DNA from: Hymenobacter montanus
GTDB taxonomy: Bacteria; Bacteroidota; Bacteroidia; Cytophagales; Hymenobacteraceae
Direction of reading: 5' to 3'
DNA length: 64,000 nt
Assembly (NCBI RefSeq): GCF_014699115.1
Contig: NZ_JACXAD010000027.1
Coordinates: forward strand, 1 to 64,000
Of this stretch, positions 42,279 to 51,650 are shown one piece after another. The notes below the pieces were generated by a model. That model was not told where the DNA came from and did not search any database. It saw only the letters and a list, made by a program, of their open reading frames with translations. Each line of letters starts with the position of its first letter. The first letter of the stretch is position 1. The position numbers were made by a program, and so were the translations under genes.

Positions 42279-42881
42279 TTAGGGATTAGGTGAAAGAAGC
42301 TCGAGCCGCAACTGCCCTACAATGAGCTGAAACGGCGTTTCATCGTGCACGCGGGCTACTTGCAGGGCCCCGGCCAGGGTGGTGAGCACCTGCGCCGCCT
42401 TAGCCGCCGGGCTGCCCACGAAGCGCAGGCTGGCGGTGGCGCGCCCAGCGGCCAGCACCTGAGCCAGCCACTCCGTCAGCTCGCGGTTGAAGGTGCGCAG
42501 CTCGGCCTGCATGGGCGCGGGCAGGGTCCGGAAATCGGCGGCGAGGGCTCCGAACAGGCACACCCGGCAGGCGTGGCGGGCGTGGCTATCATACACCGCC
42601 AGCAGGGCCTCCAGCTGCTCGGCCGGCGGCAGGTCGGCCACGCGGGGCAAGTCGCGCCACTTGCGCAGGCGCCGCAGCTGGCGAGCCACGATGGCGGTAC
42701 CTAAGTCGTCTTTGCTGGAGTAATGGTAGTGTACCGCCGCGGGCTTAATGCCCAACTCACGGGCAATGTGCTGGTAGCTAAAAGCATTGAACCCTCGCTC
42801 AAGCAGCAGCCCTTCGGCTAAATCGAGGATGCGGGCTCGGGTATCGGCGGGTACGGCAGCGGGAGCAGATTGGAGTGGCAT
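42279..42881 (-). CDS. TetR/AcrR-family regulator
   Basis: A 200-aa one-domain regulator with the TetR N-terminal helix-turn-helix (ILDLAEGLLLERGFNAFSYQ, then IARELGIKPAAVHYHYSSK) and a variable ligand-binding C-terminal part. A palindromic site 25 bases upstream of the start (42906-42923) is a likely autoregulatory operator. The neighbour to the left is an alpha/beta hydrolase, the probable regulon member. Ligand unknown. Confidence 0.9.
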   Translation of the reverse strand: MPLQSAPAAVPADTRARILDLAEGLLLERGFNAFSYQHIARELGIKPAAVHYHYSSKDDLGTAIVARQLRRLRKWRDLPRVADLPPAEQLEALLAVYDSHARHACRVCLFGALAADFRTLPAPMQAELRTFNRELTEWLAQVLAAGRATASLRFVGSPAAKAAQVLTTLAGALQVARVHDETPFQLIVGQLRLELLSPNP

Positions 42882-42905
42882 AGGGTCGCAAAGCTACTAC
42901 TTTTT

Positions 42906-42923
42906 ACTTACTAACTAGTAAGT
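42906..42923. promoter_or_regulatory. palindromic operator for the TetR regulator
   Basis: ACTTACT-AACT-AGTAAGT is a perfect 7-bp inverted repeat with a 4-base spacer, 25 bases upstream of the regulator's ATG. TetR-family sites of this size are typical. Assignment is inferred from position. Confidence 0.6.
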
Positions 42924-42948
42924 AAGTTGCCATTTAGCGGTGCGCATA

Positions 42949-42978
42949 AAAAAATCCCCACTTTTTCAAGTGGGGATT
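42949..42978 (-). terminator. terminator of the PD-(D/E)XK gene
   Basis: Perfect 11-bp stem AATCCCCACTT with complement around TTTC and a T-run on the minus strand, 32 bases past the gene's stop. Confidence 0.8.
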
Positions 42979-43009
42979 AAGCATTGCAACTTATTCTTTT
43001 ACTGAGCTT

Positions 43010-43732
43010 TCACTCCTCCTCGGACAGGCCCAGGGCATCGACAGCGGCTTGTACGGCTTCGGCGCGGTAGGCCGGGGCGGTGGCCGGGGCTTTGAGCAGG
43101 CGCAATAGGCGCTGGTACTTGCTGCGGCCTTCAGCTAGCATCTGCTCGCTCACTTCGATGGAAAAGACGCCGAACGGCTCCACTTTTTGCACCCCCACCA
43201 GCAAGAACCGTTCAGCGTGCAGGGCATCGGTGTAAAAGGCGGCCTGCCGGTCGTAATCGTAGGCAGAGCATTGCCAGAGGAACTGGTCGGCGTCGCGCGC
43301 CATGGTGGTTTTAAAGTCGATGACGGTGAAGGGCTGATCGGGCCGGTCGACAATGAGGTCGGCCCGCAGCTTGCACAGGGTGTCGGTCGTGGGCTCGGTA
43401 AACAGCACACTGGCTTCGGGAATTCCTTCTTCGAGCAGCCGGTTCAGCTGGGAGTTGAGCTTCACTCCTTCCACCAGCCACCACACGAGGGTGTCGTTGA
43501 GGCCGGGCTGGCCGGCTACATAGTCGTCGGGTTCGAGCAGGGCGGTGTGGAAAGCCGTGCCGAAGCCCAGGGCCCCTTCGTTGGAGCTGCTTTGAGGCCG
43601 GGGCGCACGACCTTCGAGCGCGTCGCGCAGGCGCGAAAGGTCGGAATTGGCAACGGCAGGCAGGGCCCGGTAAGTATCGTAGTCGAGGCGCAGCAGGTCG
43701 GGGCGGCGGAAGGAAGAATCGGTTTCAGGCAT
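43010..43732 (-). CDS. PD-(D/E)XK nuclease-like protein
   Basis: A 240-aa protein resembling the exodeoxyribonuclease VIII-like PD-(D/E)XK family (PF12684-type). The DYDTYRALPAVANSDLSRLRD opening and GFGTAFHTALLEPDDYVAG are typical, followed by KLRADLIVDRPDQPFTVIDFKTT, where D...DFK supply the active site, and QAAFYTDALHAERFLLVGVQ. It is phage-like in type but sits in chromosomal DNA. Start at 43732 from homology-type N-terminus. A strong terminator follows. Confidence 0.8.
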   Translation of the reverse strand: MPETDSSFRRPDLLRLDYDTYRALPAVANSDLSRLRDALEGRAPRPQSSSNEGALGFGTAFHTALLEPDDYVAGQPGLNDTLVWWLVEGVKLNSQLNRLLEEGIPEASVLFTEPTTDTLCKLRADLIVDRPDQPFTVIDFKTTMARDADQFLWQCSAYDYDRQAAFYTDALHAERFLLVGVQKVEPFGVFSIEVSEQMLAEGRSKYQRLLRLLKAPATAPAYRAEAVQAAVDALGLSEEE

Positions 43733-44044
43733 AAGTGAAAAGGTAACAGCAAACTCAACATAATAGCTCCTGGTAGCTACTACTCGTCCGGGCCGCGGGC
43801 GGTTTCGGCTCGGCCGACATAGATGAGGATGCAGTCCTCGATTGGCCACTTATTTAGTTTGGCTACCGATTCCTGGATTGACTGCCCACTGCTGCTACTT
43901 AGAACCGCGTTTAACTTTTTCCAGAATCAGAACGATGGCGAGCGGATTAATTGATCTCACAATATCAGCGAGCGTAGAGCGGCCGTTGGCTACGCACTAT
44001 CTTACCGCCGCTTACGCGTAATAATCCCGTTTTTTCTGCTTCTG
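43733..44044. other. 312-base intergenic region
   Basis: Divergent promoter region between the nuclease and the octahistidine lipoprotein genes. No RNA, repeat or consensus operator seen. Confidence 0.3.
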
Positions 44045-44932
44045 ATGACAACTGATGCCTTGCGCCTGCCCATAGCAGCAGCTTTGAGCTTCCTCTTGTT
44101 TGCCTGTTCTCCGTCCGACACCGATAAGAATAACACTGGGTCGAAAGCGGGAACCACCCCGAAGAAAGCGGAACCAGCCTTTTTCGTGGGTACTATCCGG
44201 CTGCTAGAGCGCCAGGCCACCTTAGGAGATGATTTAGACTACGTCATCATTACCCTGAATGGCCCCCGGCTGCGAAGGGAGGTACGCTCCCACAGCTTCA
44301 CCGACTCCACCGAGCGCCACGGCATTATTGCCGACCTGCGTACCGATAGTGTCACCTACTACGTGCAGGACGCTACCCACAACGACCACTGTAGCCTCAA
44401 ACGCGCCGAATACCTGGAACGGGTGCGGGCTAATACGCCCATCCTGACGTCGCCCGACAAGCGGCCCTACAGCTCCGTCTTCGCCCCGTTGCCCAGCGAC
44501 GCCGGCTCGCTGCATCAGGTAGTGAAGCCCGTGCTTACCCTAGGCTCATTGCATGACTGCCGGGAAATACTGTACTTTTTCGAAAAGCAAACCCGTTGCG
44601 AGGTTATCTACTCGGAACAGGTGCGAGCGCCAGCCGAGGTGCTTGCGTACGTAGAGCATAATTCGCCCGCCACGCTACCCTCCTTGGCCTTAGCGGTGCA
44701 TTACGCTACGCCAGATCCTGACAGCCGGTCCAGCCTGTTCGACGACTTGCGCAACCGGCTGCGGCGGGAGTTTTTTCCAGACGTCCAGTTTAGTGGGCTC
44801 GACTCCTCTCGTCCACCTTCCCATGCCTTCGACCTGCCCTCTGGCAGTAGCTACCACTCCGTCGAAGGCCTGGAAGCAGCCTTAGGCCCCGCTGATACTG
44901 GCGGGCACCACCATCATCACCATCATCACTAA
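44045..44932 (+). CDS. lipoprotein with C-terminal eight-histidine tail
   Basis: A 295-aa protein with a lipoprotein-like leader (AAALSFLLFACSPSD, lipobox LFAC) and a long, mostly polar body with no recognised domain. The last ten residues are Gly-Gly followed by eight consecutive His, encoded by mixed CAC/CAT codons, so it is not a repeat-expanded simple run at DNA level. A natural poly-His end suggests Zn, Ni or Cu binding or storage at the cell surface (inference). Gene stands alone; no obvious metal-transport neighbours. Confidence 0.7.
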   Translation: MTTDALRLPIAAALSFLLFACSPSDTDKNNTGSKAGTTPKKAEPAFFVGTIRLLERQATLGDDLDYVIITLNGPRLRREVRSHSFTDSTERHGIIADLRTDSVTYYVQDATHNDHCSLKRAEYLERVRANTPILTSPDKRPYSSVFAPLPSDAGSLHQVVKPVLTLGSLHDCREILYFFEKQTRCEVIYSEQVRAPAEVLAYVEHNSPATLPSLALAVHYATPDPDSRSSLFDDLRNRLRREFFPDVQFSGLDSSRPPSHAFDLPSGSSYHSVEGLEAALGPADTGGHHHHHHHH

Positions 44933-45073
44933 CCCTGCGATCCTGCGCCGCGCCGCTATCCCCTGCTCATACGATGATTAGAGAATTCCCTTACTAAACT
45001 GACTATCAGAGTTCATAGGGCCGGTTTATTATAACGGATTATGCGCCTTACCCCATTCTCCAGGTTGCGTATC

Positions 45074-46387
45074 CTAGCCCACTGGAGAATTTAGCAACGG
45101 ACTCCGCTCCTTCCACCACTCAAGCTTAGCTGCAATTTCAGCCAGGCCGGGGTTATGGATACTGCCCAAGTGCGTGGTCTGGAACTCTCGCTTTGGCACG
45201 TAGCTGCCGTCCTGCACGGCCCGGCCCACCTGCTGGTAGGCATCCCGAAACGGCACCCCGGCCAGGATTAGCTGGTTGATGTTTTCGACGGAGAAGATGG
45301 GGTCGTACTTGGCCTGCTCGATAACGCCGGAGTTAATCTTGATTTCGGGCAGGGCAAACAGCAGGATATCGAGCAAATCAGCGAACTGCATCATTGGGCC
45401 GAACAGCAATTCTTTCAGCAGCTGGAAGTCGCGGTGGTAGCCGCTGGGCAGGTTGCTGGTGGCCAGCATAATGTCGTTGGGCAGCGCCTGCAGGCGATTG
45501 GCGTGGGCCCGCACCAGCTCGAATACGTCGGGGTTTTTCTTGTGGGGCATGATGCTGGAGCCCGTGGTGAACTCCTGCGGCAGGGTCACGAAGCCCAAAT
45601 CCTGGCTGTTATAAAGCACCAAATCGTACGCCAGCTTGCCCAGGGTGCCCGCGGCCCCCGCGATGGCAAACGCCAGGGTTTTCTCGGTTTTGCCGCGCAG
45701 CATCTGGGCGCCCACGGCACTCACGGCCACGTGGCCGAAGCCCAACTCCCGGGTGGTCATTTCCCGGTCGATGGGAAAGCTGCTGCCAAAGCCCGCGCCC
45801 GACCCCAGCGGGTTCTGGTCGGCCACGGTGTGCGCGGCTTCGAATAGCGCCAGGTCAAGCAGCAGATGCTCGGCGTACGCGGCAAACCACAACCCAAAGC
45901 TGCTCGGCATGGCCGCCTGGAAATGGGTGTAGCCCGGCAATAAAACGGCCTGGTGCGCTTCGGCTTTTTGCAGCAGCACGGCCACCAGCGCCACGACCTG
46001 AGCGGCAATCCGTTGGGTATAATCCTTGATAAAAAGCTGAATAGCCGTCAGTACCTGGTCGTTGCGCGAGCGAGCCGTGTGAATCTTCTTGCCAGCGTCG
46101 CCAAACTTTTCGGTCAGATAGTGCTCTATTTTGGAGTGCACGTCTTCAAAATCAGCCTCAATCCGGAAGGTGCCCGCGGCCACTTGCGCCAGCAACTCAT
46201 CCAGGCCGGCAATGAGCTGGGCCCGCTCTTCGGTTGAGATCAAGCCTACTTTGGCCAGCATGTTAGCCTGCGCTTGGGAGGCCCGCAGATCGAAATAGGC
46301 CAGCTGCAGGTCCAAGTCGCGGTCCTGGCCCACCGTAAATTTCTCGATGGTGTCATTGATCGAAAATCCTTTTTCCCAAATCTTCAT
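45074..46387 (-). CDS. argH: argininosuccinate lyase
   Basis: A 437-aa ArgH that cleaves argininosuccinate to arginine and fumarate, the last step of arginine synthesis. The lyase signature GSSIMPHKKNPD lies near residue 278. N-terminal DVHSKIEHYLTEKFG and HTARSRNDQV are typical. Its start codon lies 167 bases downstream of the argE stop, and it forms part of the minus-strand arm of the cluster (argB-argE-argH). Confidence 0.96.
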   Translation of the reverse strand: MKIWEKGFSINDTIEKFTVGQDRDLDLQLAYFDLRASQAQANMLAKVGLISTEERAQLIAGLDELLAQVAAGTFRIEADFEDVHSKIEHYLTEKFGDAGKKIHTARSRNDQVLTAIQLFIKDYTQRIAAQVVALVAVLLQKAEAHQAVLLPGYTHFQAAMPSSFGLWFAAYAEHLLLDLALFEAAHTVADQNPLGSGAGFGSSFPIDREMTTRELGFGHVAVSAVGAQMLRGKTEKTLAFAIAGAAGTLGKLAYDLVLYNSQDLGFVTLPQEFTTGSSIMPHKKNPDVFELVRAHANRLQALPNDIMLATSNLPSGYHRDFQLLKELLFGPMMQFADLLDILLFALPEIKINSGVIEQAKYDPIFSVENINQLILAGVPFRDAYQQVGRAVQDGSYVPKREFQTTHLGSIHNPGLAEIAAKLEWWKERSPLLNSPVG

Positions 46388-46554
46388 AGCGCAAGGTTTC
46401 GCGAAGGTGATGTTAGGTTTCGCAAAGTTAAAATCGGGGTTAGGAGGCTGGAATGAAATGGACTGCTACAGCTGCGGCTCAGTGATGAACTCGTATCTGC
46501 GGGGGCTGAACCCGGCGAAGCATCCGTAGTACTGTTCATAACTATGGAGCGGCC

Positions 46555-47643
46555 TTATTTCCGGGGCGCGAAATCTGGCATCTCAAAATCGGTGAGCAGG
46601 GTGATGTAGTCACGGATTCCCGCGTGTATCTCGCTCACCAGCACGTACTCGTTGGGGGTGTGCGAGCGAGCACTCTCCCCCGGCCCCATCTTCAACGTTG
46701 TGAAAGGCATCATTGCCTGGTCGGATAGCGTGGGCGAGCCGTAAACCTGCTTGCCCATGGCTATTCCTCGGCGCACCAGCGGGTGCGTTTCGCTGATGCA
46801 GGAAGAATTGAGATGCAGGGAGCGCGGCACTATTTCCGACTGCACGTGGGCCCGGATAATATCGACGATTTCCTGGTTTTGGTACAGCTCATTGGGGCGC
46901 ACGTCCACCACGAACTGGCAGCGGTCGGGCACTACGTTGTGCTGCTGGCCGGCCGTTATCTGCGTTACGCTGATTTTCACCGGCCCCAGTAGCGGCGAGA
47001 CCCGCGGAAACTGATGGTGCCGCAGCCACTGAATGTCGTCCAGGGCTTTGTAAAGGGCATTATCTCCCTCATCGCGGGCCGCGTGCCCGGTGCGGCCGTG
47101 GGCGGTTGCATCCAGTACAATCAGTCCTTTCTCGGCAATGGCCAGATTCATGCCCGTGGGCTCACCGACAATTCCCACGTCAATCCGGCCCAGCTCCGGC
47201 AGTACGCTCCTGATCCCTTGGGCGCCTGAAACTTCTTCCTCGGCCGTAATCGCGCAAATTACATTAAAGGCCTTATCCTTGGCGCAGAAGTACAGAAACG
47301 TCGCCAGCAAGCTCACGACCGAAGCCCCGGCATCATTACTGCCCAAGCCGATTAATTTATCGCCTTCCCGGACCGCCTCGAAAGGTGAATGATTCCAGCC
47401 GGCGCCCGGCCTTACCGTATCGTGGTGCGAGTTGAGCAGCAGGGTGGGCTTGGCGGCGTCGAAATGCGGCGCAATGGCCCACACATTATGGTGCTTGCGC
47501 TGCGCAGTTACTCCGTGGGCCGCCAAAAATTCGTGAATCAGGGTGGCCGTCCCCGCTTCTTCCCGTGAAATGGAAGGGGTTTGGATTAGCTGGGTCAATA
47601 AGGCTACGGCTGCCTCGCTAAGCAGGTCGACTAACTCAGGCAT
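46555..47643 (-). CDS. argE: M20 deacylase, acetyl-ornithine/citrulline type
   Basis: A 362-aa M20-family zinc peptidase-like enzyme that removes the N-acyl group in the arginine pathway. Metal-binding motifs LLLNSHHDTVRPGAGW (first) and AEEEVSGAQGI (bridging Glu-Glu) are intact. In a pathway with an argF'-type carbamoyltransferase the substrate is most likely N-acetyl- or N-succinyl-citrulline rather than acetylornithine. Its first codons overlap the argB end by 13 bases, pointing to translational coupling. Confidence 0.9.
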   Translation of the reverse strand: MPELVDLLSEAAVALLTQLIQTPSISREEAGTATLIHEFLAAHGVTAQRKHHNVWAIAPHFDAAKPTLLLNSHHDTVRPGAGWNHSPFEAVREGDKLIGLGSNDAGASVVSLLATFLYFCAKDKAFNVICAITAEEEVSGAQGIRSVLPELGRIDVGIVGEPTGMNLAIAEKGLIVLDATAHGRTGHAARDEGDNALYKALDDIQWLRHHQFPRVSPLLGPVKISVTQITAGQQHNVVPDRCQFVVDVRPNELYQNQEIVDIIRAHVQSEIVPRSLHLNSSCISETHPLVRRGIAMGKQVYGSPTLSDQAMMPFTTLKMGPGESARSHTPNEYVLVSEIHAGIRDYITLLTDFEMPDFAPRK

Positions 47644-48413
47644 AGCTCGGTTTTCAGGGCTTCCCCGATGTGCAGCGCATGCTCTATAATTACTTTTTCG
47701 ACGCCGTAGCGCAGCGCCTCAAAGGCATTTTCCAGCTTTGGCAGCATGCCATTGGCAATGACTCCGCGCTGTTTTAATTCGATGTACTCAGCGGGTGTTA
47801 TTTTTTTAATGACCGACTCATCGTTGTTGACATCCGCCAAAACTCCTTTTTTCTCAAAGCAAAAATGTAGCTCCACGGCGTACTGCCGGCTCAAGGCCTT
47901 GGCCACCGAAGCCGCGACGGTATCGGCGTTGGTGTTGAGCAGCTGCCCCCGGCCGTCGTGATTGATTGGGCAGAATACGGGCGTAAGTCCGAGCTGCAGA
48001 AACTGGTGAATGATGTCGGCGTTGACACTCGACTCGTTGAGGTCGCCCACAAAACCGTAGTCTACCTCCTGTACGGGGCGCTTCAGGGCCTGAATCACGT
48101 TGGCATCGGCCCCGCTGAGACCCAGGGCATTGACGCCCGCCTTTTGCAGGCCCGCCACTACTTGCTTGTTGATTTTACCGGCGTAAAACATGGTGACCAC
48201 CTCCAGGGTGGCCGCATCGGTGATGCGCCGGCCGTTGACGAGGTGCGGAACCTGCCCCAGCGCCGCCAGCATTTCACTGGCCCCTTTGCCGCCGCCGTGC
48301 ACCAGGATTTTCAGCCCGGCTATTTCAGCAAACAGCCGCAGGAACTCCCGCAAGGCCGGCTCGTGGTCAATTATTCCGCCGCCGATTTTAACTATTTTCA
48401 ACCGAGGCTTCAT
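47631..48413 (-). CDS. argB: acetylglutamate kinase
   Basis: A 260-aa amino-acid kinase that phosphorylates N-acetylglutamate. Motifs KIGGGIIDH at the N-terminus and LVHGGGKGASE near residue 40 bind the phosphates; GLSGADANVI follows near residue 100. The length fits the short, feedback-insensitive-like type; no extra regulatory N-terminal helix is visible. The ATG at 48413 is the standard start. It leads the minus-strand arm, divergent from the GNAT gene. Confidence 0.95.
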   Translation of the reverse strand: MKPRLKIVKIGGGIIDHEPALREFLRLFAEIAGLKILVHGGGKGASEMLAALGQVPHLVNGRRITDAATLEVVTMFYAGKINKQVVAGLQKAGVNALGLSGADANVIQALKRPVQEVDYGFVGDLNESSVNADIIHQFLQLGLTPVFCPINHDGRGQLLNTNADTVAASVAKALSRQYAVELHFCFEKKGVLADVNNDESVIKKITPAEYIELKQRGVIANGMLPKLENAFEALRYGVEKVIIEHALHIGEALKTELCLS

Positions 48414-48471
48414 AGGTACTTTCGGCCGGCGCGCGTGCGGAGTCCGGGCTGGCTTTAAAATAAACGGGGGA

Positions 48472-48506
48472 TTTGTTGCGAACAAAAGTAGGGGCTTTTA
48501 CATTTG
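48472..48506 (+). promoter_or_regulatory. putative promoter for the plus-strand arg operon
   Basis: TACATTTG (48499-48506) matches TAnnTTTG and a TTTGTTG segment at 48472-48478 lies 20 bases further up, which fits the -33 box. The transcript would have a leader of about 310 nt before the GNAT gene at 48824; this leader has no obvious attenuator, although it is long enough for one. Confidence 0.55.
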
Positions 48507-48823
48507 CGGCTGAATGGAACCTCCTGGTTCGGCCACTCGTTAAAGCGGCCAAGTCAAAACCTCCACTATGGACCACCCGGTTTACCTGTCTGCTTCGCTC
48601 GCACCCACCTCCTGGTTGGGAGCAGCTAGCCGGCGCGCAACCGCCTGCCCCCTGGTGCGACGACCCTAGCGGCTTCGACAGCCGCCCGTTGGCCCCTTGG
48701 CCAGCCCCTTTGAGCCGGGTTAGTATCCGCTCAGCGCTTACCGACAGATTTTGGGCTTTAGCTGACACGCCGCAAGCGGGCGTCCGGGCAGCCGCGCATC
48801 TATCCCTAAGTTTCTAACTAACA

Positions 48824-49426
48824 ATGACTATTCGGGTTGCAACGACAGCGGACGCGCAGTACGCTGACCAATTATGTCAATGGTACATTGACTCGGCCAA
48901 ACAACGGGGCACGGGCATCGCCAAGCGCGAACCGGCTTACGTGGCCCACAAGATGGCCAGCGGCGACAGCGTCATTGCGTTCGTCGATGACCAGCTAGCG
49001 GGGTTTTGCTACATCGAGACGTTCGACGACAAGACCTTTGTCGTCAACTCGGGACTGGTAGTAAACGCCGAAATCCGCAAGCACGGCGTAGGCCGGGCCA
49101 TCAAGCAGGCCGTGTTCGAGCTTTCACGGTCGAAATACCCGAATGCCAAGATTTTCGGCATCACCACCAGCCTGGCGGTCATGAAAATCAACACGGAGCT
49201 GGGGTATAAGCCGGTCACGTTCTCGGAATTGACCAGCAGCGAAGATTTTTGGAAAGGCTGCAAGAGCTGCAAGAACTACGGCATCCTGACGGAAAACGAG
49301 CGCCGAATGTGTCTGTGCACGGGCATGCTGTTCGACGGCAGCGCCCCGCTCGTGCAGCTCCAGGTGCCGGACTTTTCGGCCGGCACTCACGACCCCCAAC
49401 TCGTTTCTCCCGATTCTGCATCATGA
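48824..49426 (+). CDS. GNAT acetyltransferase, N-acetylglutamate synthase
   Basis: A 200-aa GNAT protein with the acetyl-CoA loop VVNAEIRKHGVGRAIKQAV near residue 85 and a C-terminal Cys-rich tail (KGCKSCKNYG, RRMCLCTGM) that may bind zinc. As the first gene of an arg operon that has no argA or argJ, it is most simply the acetyl-donor enzyme that makes N-acetylglutamate. Its stop overlaps the argG start as ATGA. The Cys tail is unusual for GNATs. Confidence 0.82.
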   Translation: MTIRVATTADAQYADQLCQWYIDSAKQRGTGIAKREPAYVAHKMASGDSVIAFVDDQLAGFCYIETFDDKTFVVNSGLVVNAEIRKHGVGRAIKQAVFELSRSKYPNAKIFGITTSLAVMKINTELGYKPVTFSELTSSEDFWKGCKSCKNYGILTENERRMCLCTGMLFDGSAPLVQLQVPDFSAGTHDPQLVSPDSAS

Positions 49427-50613
49427 AGAAAAAAGCCATCCTCGCCTACAGCGGCGGCCTCGACACGTCGTTTTGCGCGGTTTATTTATCGCGCGAGCTG
49501 AACCTGGAAGTGCACACAGTTATTGTCGACTCCGGCGGGTTCTCGGCGGACGAGTTGGCGGCCATCGAAAAGCGCGCCTACGAGTTGGGCTCGGCGAAGC
49601 ACGAGGTCATTGACGTGACGGACCGCTTTTACTGCGACTGCCTGCGCTACCTGCTGTTTGGCAACGTGCTGAAGAACGACACCTACCCGCTGTCGGTGAG
49701 TGCCGAGCGCATGTTTCAGTCGCTGGCTATTGCCGAATACGCGCGGGCCAACGGGGCCGACTACATCGCTCATGGCAGCACCGGGGCCGGCAACGACCAG
49801 GTCCGTTTCGACGTGGCCTTCGCGGTTATCGCGCCCAACACGGAGATTCTCACGCCCATCCGCGACCTGAAGCTGTCGCGCCAGGCGGAAATCGACTACC
49901 TGCAGCAGCAGGGGTTTGCCATGAGCTGGGAGAAGGCCCGCTATTCCATCAATAAGGGCATTTGGGGCACCAGCGTGGGCGGCGTAGAAACGTTGACTTC
50001 GCACCAGGCTTTGCCGGAAAGTGCTTACCCATCGCAACTGCAGCGCACCGAGCCGACGCGCGTAGAAATCACCTTCGAAAAGGGCGAGCCCGTCGCGCTG
50101 AACGGCGAGAAGTTGGCGCCCGTGCGGCTGATTCAGCGGCTGAACGAGCTGGGCTCGGCCTACGCCATTGGCCGCGACACCCACGTGGGCGACACCATTC
50201 TGGGCATCAAGGGTCGGGTAGGGTTTGAGGCGCCGGCGCCCCTTATCCTCATCAAGGCGCACCACCTGCTGGAGAAGCACACCAGCACGCGCTGGCAACT
50301 GCTGCACAAGGACTACATCGCCAACTGGTACGGCACGCTGCTGCACGAGGCCCAGTACCTCGACCCGGTGATGCGCGACATGGAAGCGTTCCTGACCTCG
50401 TCGCAAAGCCGCGCGTCGGGCAAAGTATTCGTGGAGCTGAAGCCCTACCAGTTCGAGCTGCTGGGCATGGAGTCGAAGTACGACATGATGCAGTCGAAAG
50501 TGGCAACCTACGGCGAGGAAAACAACGCCTGGGATGCCCGTGACGCCAAAGGTTTTATCAAGATTTTCGGCAATCAGCTGAAGATCAGCAATAGCCTTCA
50601 CGATGAGAATTAA
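49423..50613 (+). CDS. argG: argininosuccinate synthase
   Basis: A 396-aa enzyme that joins citrulline and aspartate using ATP. The ATP-binding motif AYSGGLDTSF is at the very start, and HGSTGAGNDQVRFDVAF lies near residue 115. I start at ATG 49423, which overlaps the GNAT stop by 4 bases (ATGA); a longer frame lacks the standard N-terminus. Its end overlaps the argC start by 11 bases. Confidence 0.96.
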   Translation: MKKKAILAYSGGLDTSFCAVYLSRELNLEVHTVIVDSGGFSADELAAIEKRAYELGSAKHEVIDVTDRFYCDCLRYLLFGNVLKNDTYPLSVSAERMFQSLAIAEYARANGADYIAHGSTGAGNDQVRFDVAFAVIAPNTEILTPIRDLKLSRQAEIDYLQQQGFAMSWEKARYSINKGIWGTSVGGVETLTSHQALPESAYPSQLQRTEPTRVEITFEKGEPVALNGEKLAPVRLIQRLNELGSAYAIGRDTHVGDTILGIKGRVGFEAPAPLILIKAHHLLEKHTSTRWQLLHKDYIANWYGTLLHEAQYLDPVMRDMEAFLTSSQSRASGKVFVELKPYQFELLGMESKYDMMQSKVATYGEENNAWDARDAKGFIKIFGNQLKISNSLHDEN

Positions 50614-51583
50614 GGTCGGCATCGTAGGCGGGGCCGGCTACACGGCGGGCGAGCTTATCCGCCTGCTGCTTCACCACGAGTATGCGGCGCTGGGTGCCAT
50701 CGTCAGCTCTTCTCACGCGGGCGAGTCAGTGGCCCAGGTGCACGACGACCTGGTGGGCGAAACCAGCCTGCTGTTTGCCTCCGAGCTGGCCGGCGACGAG
50801 GACGTGGTATTTCTGTGCCTAGGGCACGGCAACTCCAAGGCTTTTTTGCAGGGCAACAACCTGCCCGCCACTGCGCGCGTCATCGACCTGAGCAACGATT
50901 TCCGCCTGAAGGCGGACGGGGAATTTGCCGGCCGGGAGTTTGTGTACGGGCTGCCGGAGCTGAACAAGGGCCGCATTCAGCAGGCTCGGGATATTGCCAA
51001 TCCCGGGTGTTTTGCCACGGCTATTCAGCTGGCGCTGCTTCCCCTGGCCGCCGCGGCGAAGCTCGCTGACGACGTGCACGTATCGGCCATCACGGGCTCT
51101 ACCGGCGCGGGCCAGGGCTTATCGGAGACGGTGCATTTCTCCTGGCGGACCAATAACGTGTCGGTCTACAAGCCCTTCACGCACCAGCACCTCGGCGAAA
51201 TCGGCGAAAGCCTGACCCAGCTGCAAACGCCCTTGGCAACGGCCATTCACTTCATTCCCTACCGCGGCAATTTCTCGCGGGGCATTTTCGCCAGCGTCTA
51301 CACCCCTTCGGACCTGAGCCAGGACGAGGCGCGGCAACTGTTTCAGCAGTTCTACGCCGACGCGCCGTTCACGACGGTAGCCGACCGGGAAATTCACCTC
51401 AAGCAGGTAGTGAATACCAACAAATGCCTGCTGCACGTGCAGAAAATAGGTCGGCAGCTACTCATCACCTCGGCTATTGATAATCTGGTGAAGGGGGCTT
51501 CCGGGCAGGCGGTTCAGAATATGAACCTGCTTTTTGGCCTGCCGGAAACAACCGGCCTTCACCTTAAATCAGCGCTTTTTTGA
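50603..51583 (+). CDS. argC: N-acetyl-gamma-glutamyl-phosphate reductase
   Basis: A 326-aa NADPH-dependent reductase. The nucleotide-binding GIVGGAGYTAGELIRLL opens it, and the catalytic cysteine is in NPGCFATAIQLAL near residue 135. GSTGAGQGL follows. It overlaps argG by 11 bases, so both are cotranscribed. Length is normal for ArgC. Confidence 0.96.
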   Translation: MRIKVGIVGGAGYTAGELIRLLLHHEYAALGAIVSSSHAGESVAQVHDDLVGETSLLFASELAGDEDVVFLCLGHGNSKAFLQGNNLPATARVIDLSNDFRLKADGEFAGREFVYGLPELNKGRIQQARDIANPGCFATAIQLALLPLAAAAKLADDVHVSAITGSTGAGQGLSETVHFSWRTNNVSVYKPFTHQHLGEIGESLTQLQTPLATAIHFIPYRGNFSRGIFASVYTPSDLSQDEARQLFQQFYADAPFTTVADREIHLKQVVNTNKCLLHVQKIGRQLLITSAIDNLVKGASGQAVQNMNLLFGLPETTGLHLKSALF

Positions 51584-51650
51584 CTTTCATGCTGAGCTGG
51601 CCGAAGCATGGCGTTCTATCGGCGGGATGTGCTAAATACATAATCTAACT

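Noticed and set aside
48473..48817. 114-aa frame upstream of the GNAT gene
   Set aside because: It starts at a position overlapping the predicted promoter and encodes no recognisable protein; more likely the untranslated leader.
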